Assembly (NCBI GenBank): GCA_003116995.1
Contig: BDSL01000058.1
Span: forward strand, 558,001 to 622,000
Source: Yamagishiella unicocca
Lineage: Eukaryota > Chlorophyta > Chlorophyceae > Chlamydomonadales > Volvocaceae
Length of the DNA: 64,000 nucleotides
Direction of reading: 5' to 3'
Both the position numbers and the translations under genes were made by a program. Every line of letters starts with the position of its first letter. The first letter of the stretch is position 1. Shown piece by piece: positions 43,027 through 52,359 of this stretch. The notes under the pieces were generated by a model. That model was given only the letters and a program-made list of their open reading frames with translations, ran no database searches and was not told the DNA's origin.

Positions 43027-43174
43027 GGGCAAGAACCTGCTGGCGGGGTTGCCTTGCCCGCCCGGCTGCGGCTCGGCCCGCACATGCTTTCTGCAACTGA
43101 TGGACCGGCCTGCAACATGGCGCGGCGCTTGCGCGGACCGTCTTGACCGCCGAGGACCGCCAAAGCGCTGACAT
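42617..43174 (-). pseudogene. DUF1640/CCDC90-like gene, copy B with altered C-terminus
   Basis: ATG at 43174 gives MSALWRSSAVKTVRASAAPC as in copy C. Two compensating one-base indels shift the frame for about 16 residues (ACAGRAAAGRARQPRQ versus HVRAEPQPGGQGNPAS) and then restore it. The 3' end breaks in the inverted-repeat junction. After AAAGSDSY it reads into MLAPTQKLTPLTFTA instead of the normal LRQLITTLFKL. It has fewer coiled-coil units than copy C. It may be a recent pseudogene or a variant protein of 185 residues. Confidence 0.75.
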
Positions 43175-43529
43175 AGTTAATCCTGTTGCTAAATAGTGTA
43201 CAGAATATACAGTGAGGCCCCTCATGTGCCCGCAATTCGCCGGATTTCATCGGAAATCCGGAATTAAAGTAGGCCGTACTCCCGCCTAAATTTATCCAAC
43301 GCGAATTGCTATTCGCATGCGCTGCAAATCACAATACATAGCACCTGGCGCAGCGCACGGCTGCCATAGTGATCAACCTTTAATATTTACAACGCCCATA
43401 GGACGCCTGCGGAACTCGCACCTCGCGCCGCGCGCATTGCAGCTTGCAGCCAGTCGCCGCGCGGCCTTTTCTACCTATTCCACGACCTGCCTTTTTCATA
43501 AGTCCTTACAGCTTACTACACAGCCTAGG

Positions 43530-45311
43530 ATGGCGGAAAGCGGCGACCGGCGCCCTGCAGGTTTGGGTCACCTGGTTGTGAAGCATGCTGAGGGGTTCGC
43601 CGAGGCAACGGCCATTCAAGTCGAGTCGTCGACGGTGTGCTCTCTTTGCATTGCCATTGCAGACGTACTGGACCTCTCAACCGGGTATGACAGCCCGGTG
43701 CCTGAGCGACGGCGTAGGTTAAATACCGGTGGCGTGTTGCACATCAACAGGTGCGTACCCAGCCAGCAGGGGGGTATCTTTAAACTGTCCGTTGCGGCTG
43801 CCAAACTGCACCCAGTGCTTCTGTGGCAGGCTGCCAACGGCCGGCCCCGGTGGCTCTGATCCCGCCTCCAACCGGGTCGGCGGCGTGCATGCGTCGGGCC
43901 CTTCGGGTGCAGCGGGTCGGCAGGGAATGTGCCATCGGCGCAGCAGCGTCGGCGGCGGCCCGGCGCGAAGCTGCGCAACGGCACTGGACCTGACTGGTAA
44001 GGCACGTGTGTTCAAGATAGGTCGTTTGCCGTTGTTTAAGCGAGGGCGGTGCTGCTGCAGGCGCCTACTCGCCTCCCTACCGGGTAGTCCATCAGTGCCA
44101 GGCGCACGACGTCATCGAGGTCTCATCCGATGATGGTGATGATGACGGTGGGTGGGTCGGCGTGCATGTTGTTTTGTGGGGGTGGTGGCATGGATCCTCG
44201 TCCTGTTCCTTGCCAATGTATTTCGCATGGACTGTTCAGCATGGACTGTAACCCGATGGCACGCTGACCAGTGCAGTGCACCTCTGGCCTGTCAGCAATC
44301 CGCGCCTGTTTCGCCCGCCCCCATCCAGGGTCCACGGCGCAGCGCGCTGCTGCACGGTCCGCCGACCAGGTGGGGACAGGGGTGATGACCGCGGCTGTGT
44401 GGCCGCCAGGCGGCGGAGCGGGGGCTTCCGTGCTGCCAACTGTCACCACGGACCAGCGCGACGCGGTGCCTCGGCGGTACCGCACGGGCGGTAACCGCTG
44501 CGGTGGGGCATGTGAAAACTGCAGACATCCCCACTGGAAGAAGGGGTGCCTCGGACCCGTGGCCAGAATGCAAGCTCAGACGCCTGCTCCTCCGCTGGTG
44601 CCGTGCCCTCCGGCCCCGCAGCTGGCGCAGCGCCAGCAGCAGGCCATCGTCCCGGACATGCAGCAAGTGCTCAGCGCCATGCAGGACTTCGTTGCGGCGA
44701 TGCAGCGTCAACCGCAGCCGTCCTCGACCCCACGACAAACTGTGCAGCGCCGTGCAAGGCAGCAACCGCAGCCACAGGAGGCCCGGCGCGGGGTGATGTG
44801 TGTCGTGGACCTGGAGTGCCGTGGCTGTGTGTGCAACCCGCGCCAGCGCTCCCTATGGGCCGCGCTGAAGGCGACGTACGGCCACAACATCCCAGTGGCC
44901 ACATGGCTGGACGTAGAGCCCGTGCGGCATGCGCTGCCGCAGCGGGTTACCCCGTGTGACTCCGTCGGCCAGGTTTGCAGCGAGTTCGTTACCCATGTTC
45001 TCGTGCGACAGCGGGGCGCTTCGGTAGCGGCATGTGGCTTAGCGTGTCGTATAAGATGTCGTGAGTTTGGCCATGGCACGCGAATCGCGGGCCAAACGCG
45101 GTCTTGTTTTTTAGAGGCACTCGCTCGACGCAAATTAGCATGCATCTTTGCGCGTGCAAGCCGCGCAAATGGGTGTGTTTACGTGTGCGTACGTTTAAGT
45201 AAGCGCAGGGGTGCAGTCGCAATGCAGGATGTGTGTGTCTGTGTGTCTGGCGCTTCGCAAGAGGCAATTCGGCAGTCAGGGCACGCAGGTTTAACGGTCG
45301 AGGGGGGGTAG
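43530..45311 (+). CDS. Unresolved gene candidate with CXXC-like Cys cluster
   Basis: Open frames look partly coding but no complete model could be closed. A possible first exon 43530-43750 (MAESGDRRPAGLGHLVVKHA, ending before GTGCGT) is followed downstream by an acidic stretch near 44100-44160 (DVIEVSSDDGDDDGG). Then comes the frame open to 45311, with GNRCGGACENCRHPHWKKGC at about 44490-44550. That Cys spacing and the KKGC ending resemble half of a CXXC zinc finger. Gln-rich linkers and a Cys-rich segment (CVVDLECRGCVC) follow. Its function is unknown. It lies between the DUF1640 inverted repeat and TGD1 and could belong to a mobile element. Confidence 0.3.
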
Positions 45312-45693
45312 GTACGAAAAGTAAGCCCGAGTGATGAGAATCTAGGGGAGGGGACAGATGGCGGGAGGTCACCCCAGACAATCTTCTGCGGTCTGGACCT
45401 CCTTGCGAGGGTGTTTAGTGGCAGAGGACTGGTTCGTGAGGATGTGGCAGAGGACTGGCTCGTGAGGACGCGACCGGCAGGAGGGACGTTTGATCCCGTA
45501 ATGTGGTAATTATGTGGAATTGTCGGTCTCTCGCCATTCTCTCTGGAAAGCCAATGCGACCCATGGGCCTTTTCGGAACCGATACAACGGTCATGAAGCG
45601 TGCAATGACAACGACACGTCGCACATGCAGCTTCTCGAGCCCTAGCTCTACCAGTATTGAAGAGAATGCCACAGCGCCAGCACAAACGTCAGG

Positions 45694-46052
45694 CTAACGA
45701 TCACCCGCTGTTGAGTAGTAGGCTGCTACACGCCACAGGGCCGGACGATATACTTTTTGCTGGCGTCTTTGAAAAGCAAGTGAATAAGTTTGACATATAC
45801 GCGTCAAAGCACGCCAAGAGGTCACCAGATTGGATCCGGTGGCGGATTCAGCTCGCGCAGCCGCTCGCAACCGAACACCTCACTGAGACGCCTGTGCCGC
45901 CGGGTAGCGTGCAAGTGCGTATATCGGACAGCACGTACGGCCCCAATGGGGGTGTGGCGAGTGACGCAAGATCAATCGGACGCGGCGCTGGGGCCGGTAC
46001 GAGGACGACATGCGCAAACACGTCCCCTCTCCTCCCGTCCCTCTCCTTATAA
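45694..46052 (+). CDS. Hypothetical exon, possible gene fragment
   Basis: After an AG acceptor-like site (AAACGTCAG) the frame reads ANDHPLLSSRLL, GPDDILFAGVFEKQVNKFDI and YASKHAKRSPDWIRWRIQLA. This has balanced, protein-like composition, unlike the surrounding GC-skewed frames. No family was recognised. Beyond about 45900 the frame becomes less convincing. It lies 120 bp left of the TGD1 duplicated segment copy 2. Confidence 0.3.
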
Positions 46053-46174
46053 AACCCTGAAACCCTTCGGCGGTTTTCCGTTACGGCAGGGTAGCTGCCC
46101 TTGGCCAACGTCAGGACCGGTCAGATGATGAAACACGCAACCAGCGCCCAGCGGTACACCAGCAAAAACACACA

Positions 46175-47302
46175 TCCCGGGGCGATGATGCCGTCCGCCA
46201 TGCCGCCGGCTGTGTGACGCCTCCCACCCACCAAGCACGAGCCTTAAGCCGGCGGCCGGCCAGCTTTTCGGTTGGCATTTTTTCCTTTTACAGGACGCCT
46301 TTTTCCACGTCGTCGTGCTCTCCTGCCAAGGAGGTCATGCGAATCTTTACGTGTAATGGGAGCCGTAGTGTCGTGGGGCGCGTCGAAAACAACGGCCGTA
46401 CAGTATTAGGTGTCTCATACGCATCGGTTCAGGCAATGTATGACCTGTGTTACACGGACCTGCCTCCCCTGGAGCCACGAGGTGCGTCCAGCGCAACGCA
46501 ACTCGCCGCAGCCATCGCACCCCCGGCATCTCGCCAATGCACCTGCAGCGGAACGCGCCACACGTCACCAGCACAGCCTCTTGGCAGAGGCTGAGGCAGT
46601 CCCCGTTGGTGGCTGCAACCCCCAAGGCTTCAAGCACAGCAACACGTCCCCTCTTTCCCTGGCCCGCAAGCGGTCCCTGCAATGCCACTGCCGCCGGCCC
46701 CCCGCCATCAGCCACACCAGCACGCTGTGGCTCCCACGACGCGTCCCTGACCCGCTGTGCCTGGCGCCAGCAGCGCCGCCTCCCTCGTCTGCCTCCCGCT
46801 TTTCCTCCCCAAAGCAGTCCCAGCCCCTTATTTGAGCTGCTTGAGGGCCGAACCCTGTCCTTGGAAGAACATGAAGGACAGGAAGAAGTCCGCGATGAAG
46901 ATGGTGACGAGCGAGATGACGACCGCGCTGGTGGTGGACTCGCCCACACCCTTGGCGCCGCCGCTGGTGGTGAAGCCCCAGGCACAGCTGATCTGCATGT
47001 TGGACGGCGGCGGTGGCAACGGCAACGGCGGCGGGGGCGGCGGGTTGTGAGGGGGGGGGCACAGGCACCAGCAGCAGCGACGTGAGCAAAGGAACGCGGG
47101 GTTGAGGGGGAGGGTATGGGCTGGCAAGGCGATAATGGGGCAAGAGCTGTTGGCTGCGGTTAGTAGGCCTTATGCACCCGTCCCCAGTGTTCGGTTGTCC
47201 CCAAACCGTTGCTACCCAAACACACCACGCTCGGGGTCTCCCAACTCCTGACACCAGCGCTCCACCGCCGTAGCGTCATGCGTAGTCAGCCAGTGATTCT
47301 GA
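46175..47302. repeat. Duplicated segment, copy 2 (native TGD1 3' end)
   Basis: Counterpart of 40432-42163, lacking that copy's 606-bp internal stretch: ACGTGTAAT joins directly to GGGAGCCGTAGTG at 46356/46357. On its right it continues into the rest of TGD1, so this copy is the native location. Divergence from copy 1 is a handful of single-base changes. Confidence 0.93.
46450..46454 (-). terminator. Candidate TGTAA polyadenylation signal, TGD1
   Basis: TGTAA on the minus strand, about 375 nt past the TGD1 stop. A second one lies at 46288-46292. Both are also in the duplicated copy 1. Confidence 0.45.
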
Positions 47303-50104
47303 CTGGGGTGCTGACAAAGATGCTGACTGGGATGCTGACAAAGATGCTGACTGGGATGCTGACAAAGATGCTGACTGGAATGCTGACTGGAATGCTGACT
47401 GGAATGCTGATTGGGATGCTGATTGAGATGCTGATTGGGATGCTGATTGAGATGCTGATTGGGATGCTGACTGGGATGCTGACTGGGATGCTGACTGGGA
47501 TGCTGACTGGGTTGCTGACCCGATACCATCCTCCGCCTCCTCCGACCCCTCCTCCTCCGAGCCCTCGGACCCGCCCACCCACCGTGGCAACCACCGTTCC
47601 GAACACCCAGCTCTTGACCATGCTCGTCAACACATCGTACGATGTCAGGGCGCGGCGAGCCGAGTCGACGATGACGTTAGCCGGCACGTTGTACACCAGG
47701 TCCGCCAACAGCACGGAGGCACCCATACCTGCGAAGGAGAAGCAGGGACGTCATCAGCAGCCGCGGCAGCAGCAGGGACATCAGCAGTAGCAGTAGTAGC
47801 AGCGGCAGCAGCAGCAGCGGTGCACCCAGGTTCACCACCTAGGCCACCTAGACCCCACCACATCGCAACCCGAAAGGAAGTTCACCCGGGAACGCCATGG
47901 CGCACTGGTCGCGTTTCCTCTCCACCCAGCCCGCCCAGCCACCCAGCCAGCCAGCCACCCAGCCAGCCAGCCACGCCCGCCCAGCCCGCCAGCCCAGCCC
48001 GCCCGGCCAGCCCGCCAGCCGCTAGCCCGACCAGCCAGCCCGATCAGCCAGCCCGACCAGCCAGCTCCCCAGCCCGCCAGCCCGCCCAACCAGCTCAGCC
48101 AGCCAGCCAGCCCAGCCAGCCAGCCAGCCAGCCAGCCAGCCCGCCAGCCAGCCCGCCAGGCCAGCCCGCCCAGCCAGCCCTCAAGCCCAGCCAGCCCGCC
48201 AGCCCAGCCCGACCAGCCAGCCCGACCAGCCAGCCCTCCAGCCAGCAGCCAGCCCAGCCCGCCAGGCGGCCCGCCAGCCCAACCCAGCCAGCCCAGCCAG
48301 CCCAGCCAGCCAGCCCAACCAGCCAGCCCAACCAGCCAGCCCAGCGGCCCAACCAGCCAGCCCAGCCAGCCAGCCCACCCACCCATGCAGAAGCACAGCA
48401 CGTTGAGTATGGGTCCCGCGATCATGGAAGCCAGCACCCGGGGCGTGACCAGGTAGTCCACCGGGTCGGTGAACAGCACACGCAGGCTGTCCATCTGCTC
48501 CGAAACCTGAGGAGCGAAGAGGATCGGCCCGTGGGAGGACGGCGGCTCAGCGCACGAAGGGCGCGAGCAGTGGGGCCTGGGTGACGAGGCCCCAGGCCGC
48601 GCTGTCGAACGAGCAGGGGGCATCTGGGGCTTGTTTGACTCCCACACCCCTCCCACCCTCCCTTACCCTCTCCGGCCAAGCCCTGCGCCAGTGCTCAGGT
48701 GCCCCCCAGGTGCCACCACACGCACACCCGCTACCAACCAGTCGCCGGCCTCCGCCACCGGCGACGCGTGACAGCCGCCCCAGGCGGAGCTCCCAGCCAC
48801 CACAGCCTTGGATTTCCGCCGCCACCCACCTACCCACCCACCCCCAGCCAGCCAGCCCCTCAGCCACCCACCCACCCCCAGCCCAGCCAGCCCCCCACCT
48901 GCATGGTCCCCAGCTCCGCTGCGAACGCCGAGCCCACCCTTCCTGCCAAGATGATGGCGGTCACCACGGGGGTCAGCTCGCGGGACAGAGCCAGTGCCAA
49001 CACACCGCCCACGGAGCGGGTGAGGCCCAGCTTGGCGAACTCGCGGACGAACTAAGGGGGGAGGCGTGTGGGCGGAGGCGTGTGGGGGGGAGGCGTGTGT
49101 GGGGGAGGCATGTGGGGGGGAGGCGTGTGGGCGGGGGCGTGTGGGGGGGAGGCGTGTGGGGGGAAGGCGTGTGGGGAGAGGCGTGTGGGGGGAGGGCGTG
49201 TGGGGGGAAGGCGTGTGGGGGGAGGCGTGTGGGGAGAGGCGTGTGGGGGGAAGGCGTGTGGGGGGGAGGCGTGTTGGGAGAGGCGTGTGGGGGGGAGGCG
49301 TGTGTGGGGGAGGCGTGCGAAGGGAGGGAAGCGGAACGGAGGGAGATTTGGTGGGGTATTGGGATAGTGGCCCGGCAGCAGCTGTGTCTTGCCGTGCTGC
49401 AACCTTGCAGCCGCGCATCCCGCAGCCGCTCCGCAGAGCGAGTCGTCTGCTTTACTTTTCCGGCCTGTTGCATCACCACCACCACCGCCACCACCACGGC
49501 TACCACCACCACCACCACCACGGCTGCCACCAGCACCTGCTGCGCGCCCTTTTCCCCAGTGGCCGTAACCGCTGGGCACCGGGATGATTGCCCCGTGCCT
49601 CGTGCCTCCACAGATACCATGGCATTTCGTGTTCACCGTTTACGCCGCGTGCATATACATCCGCATAAAACGTTTCGCAGCCCCAGACCCCAAGCCGCTT
49701 GCCCAGCAGGCGCACCTGGATGGTGAAGACCATGCCCACGAAGCCGGCTGTGAGCAATGCTACCCCCAGTGATGAGGGGCCCACCAGCCGCAGCTGCTCC
49801 GCCGTGTTCCGCCAATGAATCTTGCCTGCGAGCGCGTGGGTCGCGTGGGTCGCGCGGTCGCCGCAAGGCTGGCTGCCAATCGGTGTCGTTAATTGCCTTG
49901 TAAGAGGATTTTACCTTTAAAAATGCGCAGCACAACTTGCCCGCCTAGGACGAGGCAGGCGACCGTCCGGAACAGCCATTTGGGCGCCTTGTACTTGTCC
50001 AAGGCCTTCAGGATGCCTGAATGATCGATTCCATACATTGGTGATCCAGATTGGGCTTGTACATATTCAGTGCGGACGTGTTGAGGCTTGCGCACCTGGT
50101 GCAT
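46828..50104 (-). CDS. TGD1: TGD1-type permease of the chloroplast lipid importer, 6 exons
   Basis: MlaE-family permease of the TGD1-TGD2-TGD3 ABC transporter, which moves lipid precursors from ER into the chloroplast across the inner envelope. Exons, 5' to 3': 50104-49915, 49825-49716, 49051-48899, 48506-48383, 47728-47583, 46992-46828, all phase-consistent. Conserved blocks: [118 protein letters not shown], and several membrane segments. ATG 50104 gives 295 residues; ATG 50038 (MYGIDHSG) would give 273. Neither provides an obvious full transit peptide, so an upstream exon may be missing. The last exon exists twice in the window. Confidence 0.93.
47293..47520. repeat. 12-bp repeat array in last TGD1 intron
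   Basis: About 18 units of GATGCTGACTGG with AAA, ATT and GAG variants. The array begins at the exact right edge of the duplicated segment (about 47302) and lies within the last TGD1 intron. Confidence 0.93.
47930..48380. repeat. CCAGCCAGCCCGC-type array in TGD1 intron
   Basis: About 450 bp of imperfect CCAGCCAGCCCG units occupying most of the intron 47729-48382, up to the edge of the exon at 48383. The Pro/Ala/Ser and Gly/Trp/Leu ORFs here are artefacts. Confidence 0.93.
49055..49322. repeat. GGGGGGAGGCGTGTG array in TGD1 intron
   Basis: About 16 units of 15-18 bp based on GGAGGCGTGTGGGGGG, starting next to the acceptor of the exon at 49051. On the transcribed strand it gives a pyrimidine/CACACGCC-rich acceptor region. 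Confidence 0.93.
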
Positions 50105-50179
50105 CCGGTGTTTGTGAAAGGGGAGTCGACTCGCGCTCTTCGGGCTCAGGTGCAATGGCGTCCAGCGTTGAGTTTGCAA

Positions 50180-51277
50180 CTTTTGCAGGCGCTAATGTCA
50201 TTCTTTTGCATAACCATAATGATGGTGCTAGAGGGCAGCACGCCGGGCGTGGACCGGCGGTCGCTGGTTTTCGAAGCAGTGGCGGCACATGGGCTAGGTG
50301 CAGTGCTGTGGAACCTGATGCCAGCACCACCCGGCCCGACACGGCCATCCCGGTGCACTGCTTGATAAACGAAACCACGCAGAAGTGTTTCCGCGCGTTG
50401 CAGAATCGTTACAACACACTTGTCCTAATGCTAGATATCCTAAGCACCAAATCCGCGAAGCTTTGATTGCAAAAGGATAGGTATGACGCAGCCGGTCAAA
50501 TTCGTACAACGGTTTATCGTATACGCCATGCAGACTTTGCGTGCAAGGACATTCGCAAGCCACGACATTGCAGGTGCACACCCGCAGTGCACAATCCGTG
50601 TTGCAAATACACCGATTGTAACCGCGCCGAATCGGAATCGCTCCCGCAGGCATACTGGCTCCCGCAGGCATACGGGCCCAGTATGCTTAGTTGTGGGCCC
50701 AGTACGCTTAGTTGTCGTCAGGGTCGCATGCGCGAAATCCAAACTCCCCCGATCACGGAATAAGCTGCTGCGCTGCTGTCTGAGGGCCCAGTAGGTCCCG
50801 GTACAATACCAATAAGCCCTTGGCACACCTGGCCGCTATATGATGCGCTATTATTTGTCGCCGCGGCTGACGCACGGAATGTCAACCCTCCCGATAACAG
50901 AATAAGCTGCTGCGCTGCTGCCTGAGGGCCCAGGAATCTCCCGTGCAATGCCAATAAGCATTTGGGTGGGTTTCTCCCGTCGGTTCCAGGCATGTCATAA
51001 TCGGGTATGGTTCTGCTGCCGCTGTTTTTCTTATGCCTGCACAGGCGGAGTGTCCGGTGTGCATCCTCGGGCAGTCCCCCCCCTCCTGGACCACACCCAA
51101 GCCAGCATGGGATACAGCAGGCAGTGGTGTGCGGGCCATGGCAAGCTCATCAGCTTGCAAATGTTTCACACAATCTACGACACCACCGAGCACTACCGTA
51201 AAGTACTTGACTGCTTGCAAAATAATACGGTACATACATACATGCTCTTGGAACAGACAGTGCTGAACACTTAATTA
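50180..51277. other. Upstream region of TGD1, no gene recognised
   Basis: Divergent spacer between TGD1 and DUF1640 copy C. It holds an imperfect direct duplication of about 75 bp (50741-50818 and 50892-50966, both containing GAATAAGCTGCTGCGCTGCT) and short CAGTA(T/C)GCTTAGTTGT repeats at 50687-50717. Small ORFs in it show no motifs. Confidence 0.5.
50741..50966. repeat. Imperfect direct duplication, units of about 75 bp
   Basis: Units at 50741-50818 and 50892-50966 share GAATAAGCTGCTGCGCTGCT, CTGAGGGCCCAG and AATGCCAATAAGC/ATACCAATAAGC blocks, about 150 bp apart. Confidence 0.8.
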
Positions 51278-51315
51278 CTGTATATTCTGTACACTATTTA
51301 GCAACAGGATTAACT

Positions 51316-51906
51316 ATGTCTGCGCTTTGGCGGTCCTCGGCGGTCAAGACGGTCCGCGCAAGCGCCGCGCCATGTTGCAGGCCGGTCCATCAGTTACAGA
51401 AGCATGTGCGGGCCGAGCCGCAGCCGGGCGGGCAAGGCAACCCCGCCAGCGAGGTTCTTGCCCTGCGCAAGGACCTCATTTTGGGGGGGATGAGCGAGTC
51501 GAACGCGGATGCACTCGTGCGGAACTTCATCCGGTATGACTTCGCCGTGGCTACGAAGAGCGACATAGAGCGGCTCGAAGCGGAGCTTGATTCCAAGATG
51601 GCGCTGCTCAAAGCGGACCTGGACTCCAAGATGCTGCTGCTCAAAGCGGACCTGGACTCCAAGATGCTGCTGCTCAAAGCGGACCTGGACTCCAAGATGC
51701 TGCTGCTCAAAGCGGAACCGGAGCTGCTCAAAGCGGACCTGAAATTCGATTCGAAGCTGCTCAAAGAGGACCTGATATCCGAGCTGAAGCAGTCCGAGTT
51801 GCGGCAGCGGTTGTGGCTACTTGGTGCTGTGGCTTTGGGCAGCCTCGCAGCAGCCGGCAGCGACAGCTACTTGCGGCAGCTAATCACGACGTTGTTCAAG
51901 CTCTGA
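51316..51906 (+). CDS. DUF1640/CCDC90-like mitochondrial coiled-coil protein (copy C)
   Basis: A single uninterrupted exon of 196 residues. The N-terminus MSALWRSSAVKTVRASAAPC is Arg/Ser/Ala-rich without acidic residues, like a mitochondrial presequence. Then come MSESNADALVRNFIRYDFAV, the family-typical ATKSDIERLEAEL, a long heptad-like coiled coil made of LLKADLDSKM repeats, and one C-terminal membrane helix (LWLLGAVALGSLAAAG) with a short tail. This is the layout of DUF1640/CCDC90 (MCUR1-type) inner-membrane proteins. Family membership rests on motif resemblance. Homology to copies A and B starts at about 51278 and ends at about 51943. This is the only copy with both ends intact. Confidence 0.75.
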   Translation: MSALWRSSAVKTVRASAAPCCRPVHQLQKHVRAEPQPGGQGNPASEVLALRKDLILGGMSESNADALVRNFIRYDFAVATKSDIERLEAELDSKMALLKADLDSKMLLLKADLDSKMLLLKADLDSKMLLLKAEPELLKADLKFDSKLLKEDLISELKQSELRQRLWLLGAVALGSLAAAGSDSYLRQLITTLFKL

Positions 51907-52161
51907 AGGTGAGCGGTGTCAACTTTTGGGTGGGGGCTAGCATGCTGCGTGATGTAGGTCAGGGGGCTGAAGTCTCCTTATCGTCAATTTTGTTAGATTT
52001 GCATTTGCTGGACCGCACTAAGAGCGAAACGACGTCCGCGCTGCCCCTGAATCTGGCGGCTCTCATGTCGCACGCAGGCCCACCGAGGCACCAAGGCACG
52101 TCACCTGCCAATAGCGAGTGGGCACCTTGAGCAGCAGCGACAGTAGCAGCTACAACATCTG

Positions 52162-52359
52162 TTGGCGGAACAGCAACAGCAGCAGATACGACACCTGGAG
52201 CCGCAGCAACAGCAGCAGGAGGAGATTATGCAGCCCGCTGGGAAGCGACGGAAGAGCTTTGGGCAGTCCGACTCATTGGCCACGGAGAGCGACGGCGCTC
52301 GGCAGGGTCACGGGCGCGGTGGACGTGGTGGACGCGGGGGGCGTGGCGCTAAGGTTTAG
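52162..52359 (+). pseudogene. C-terminal gene fragment, poly-Gln plus RGG tail
   Basis: The frame reads a Gln-rich stretch, then EEIMQPAGKRRKSFGQSDSL and GHGRGGRGGRGGRGAKV with a stop. Basic (GKRRK) and RGG-rich sequence is typical of nucleic-acid-binding tails. An in-frame TAG lies just upstream in the continuing Gln-rich frame and there is no ATG start, so it is a degraded or incomplete 3' exon. Its stop codon coincides with the start of the foldback arm at 52351. Confidence 0.35.

Noticed and set aside
47820..48584. Pro/Ala/Ser-rich ORF on plus and Gly/Trp/Leu ORF on minus
   Set aside because: Products of the CCAGCC array in a TGD1 intron. Only the exon 48383-48506 inside it is real, on the minus strand.
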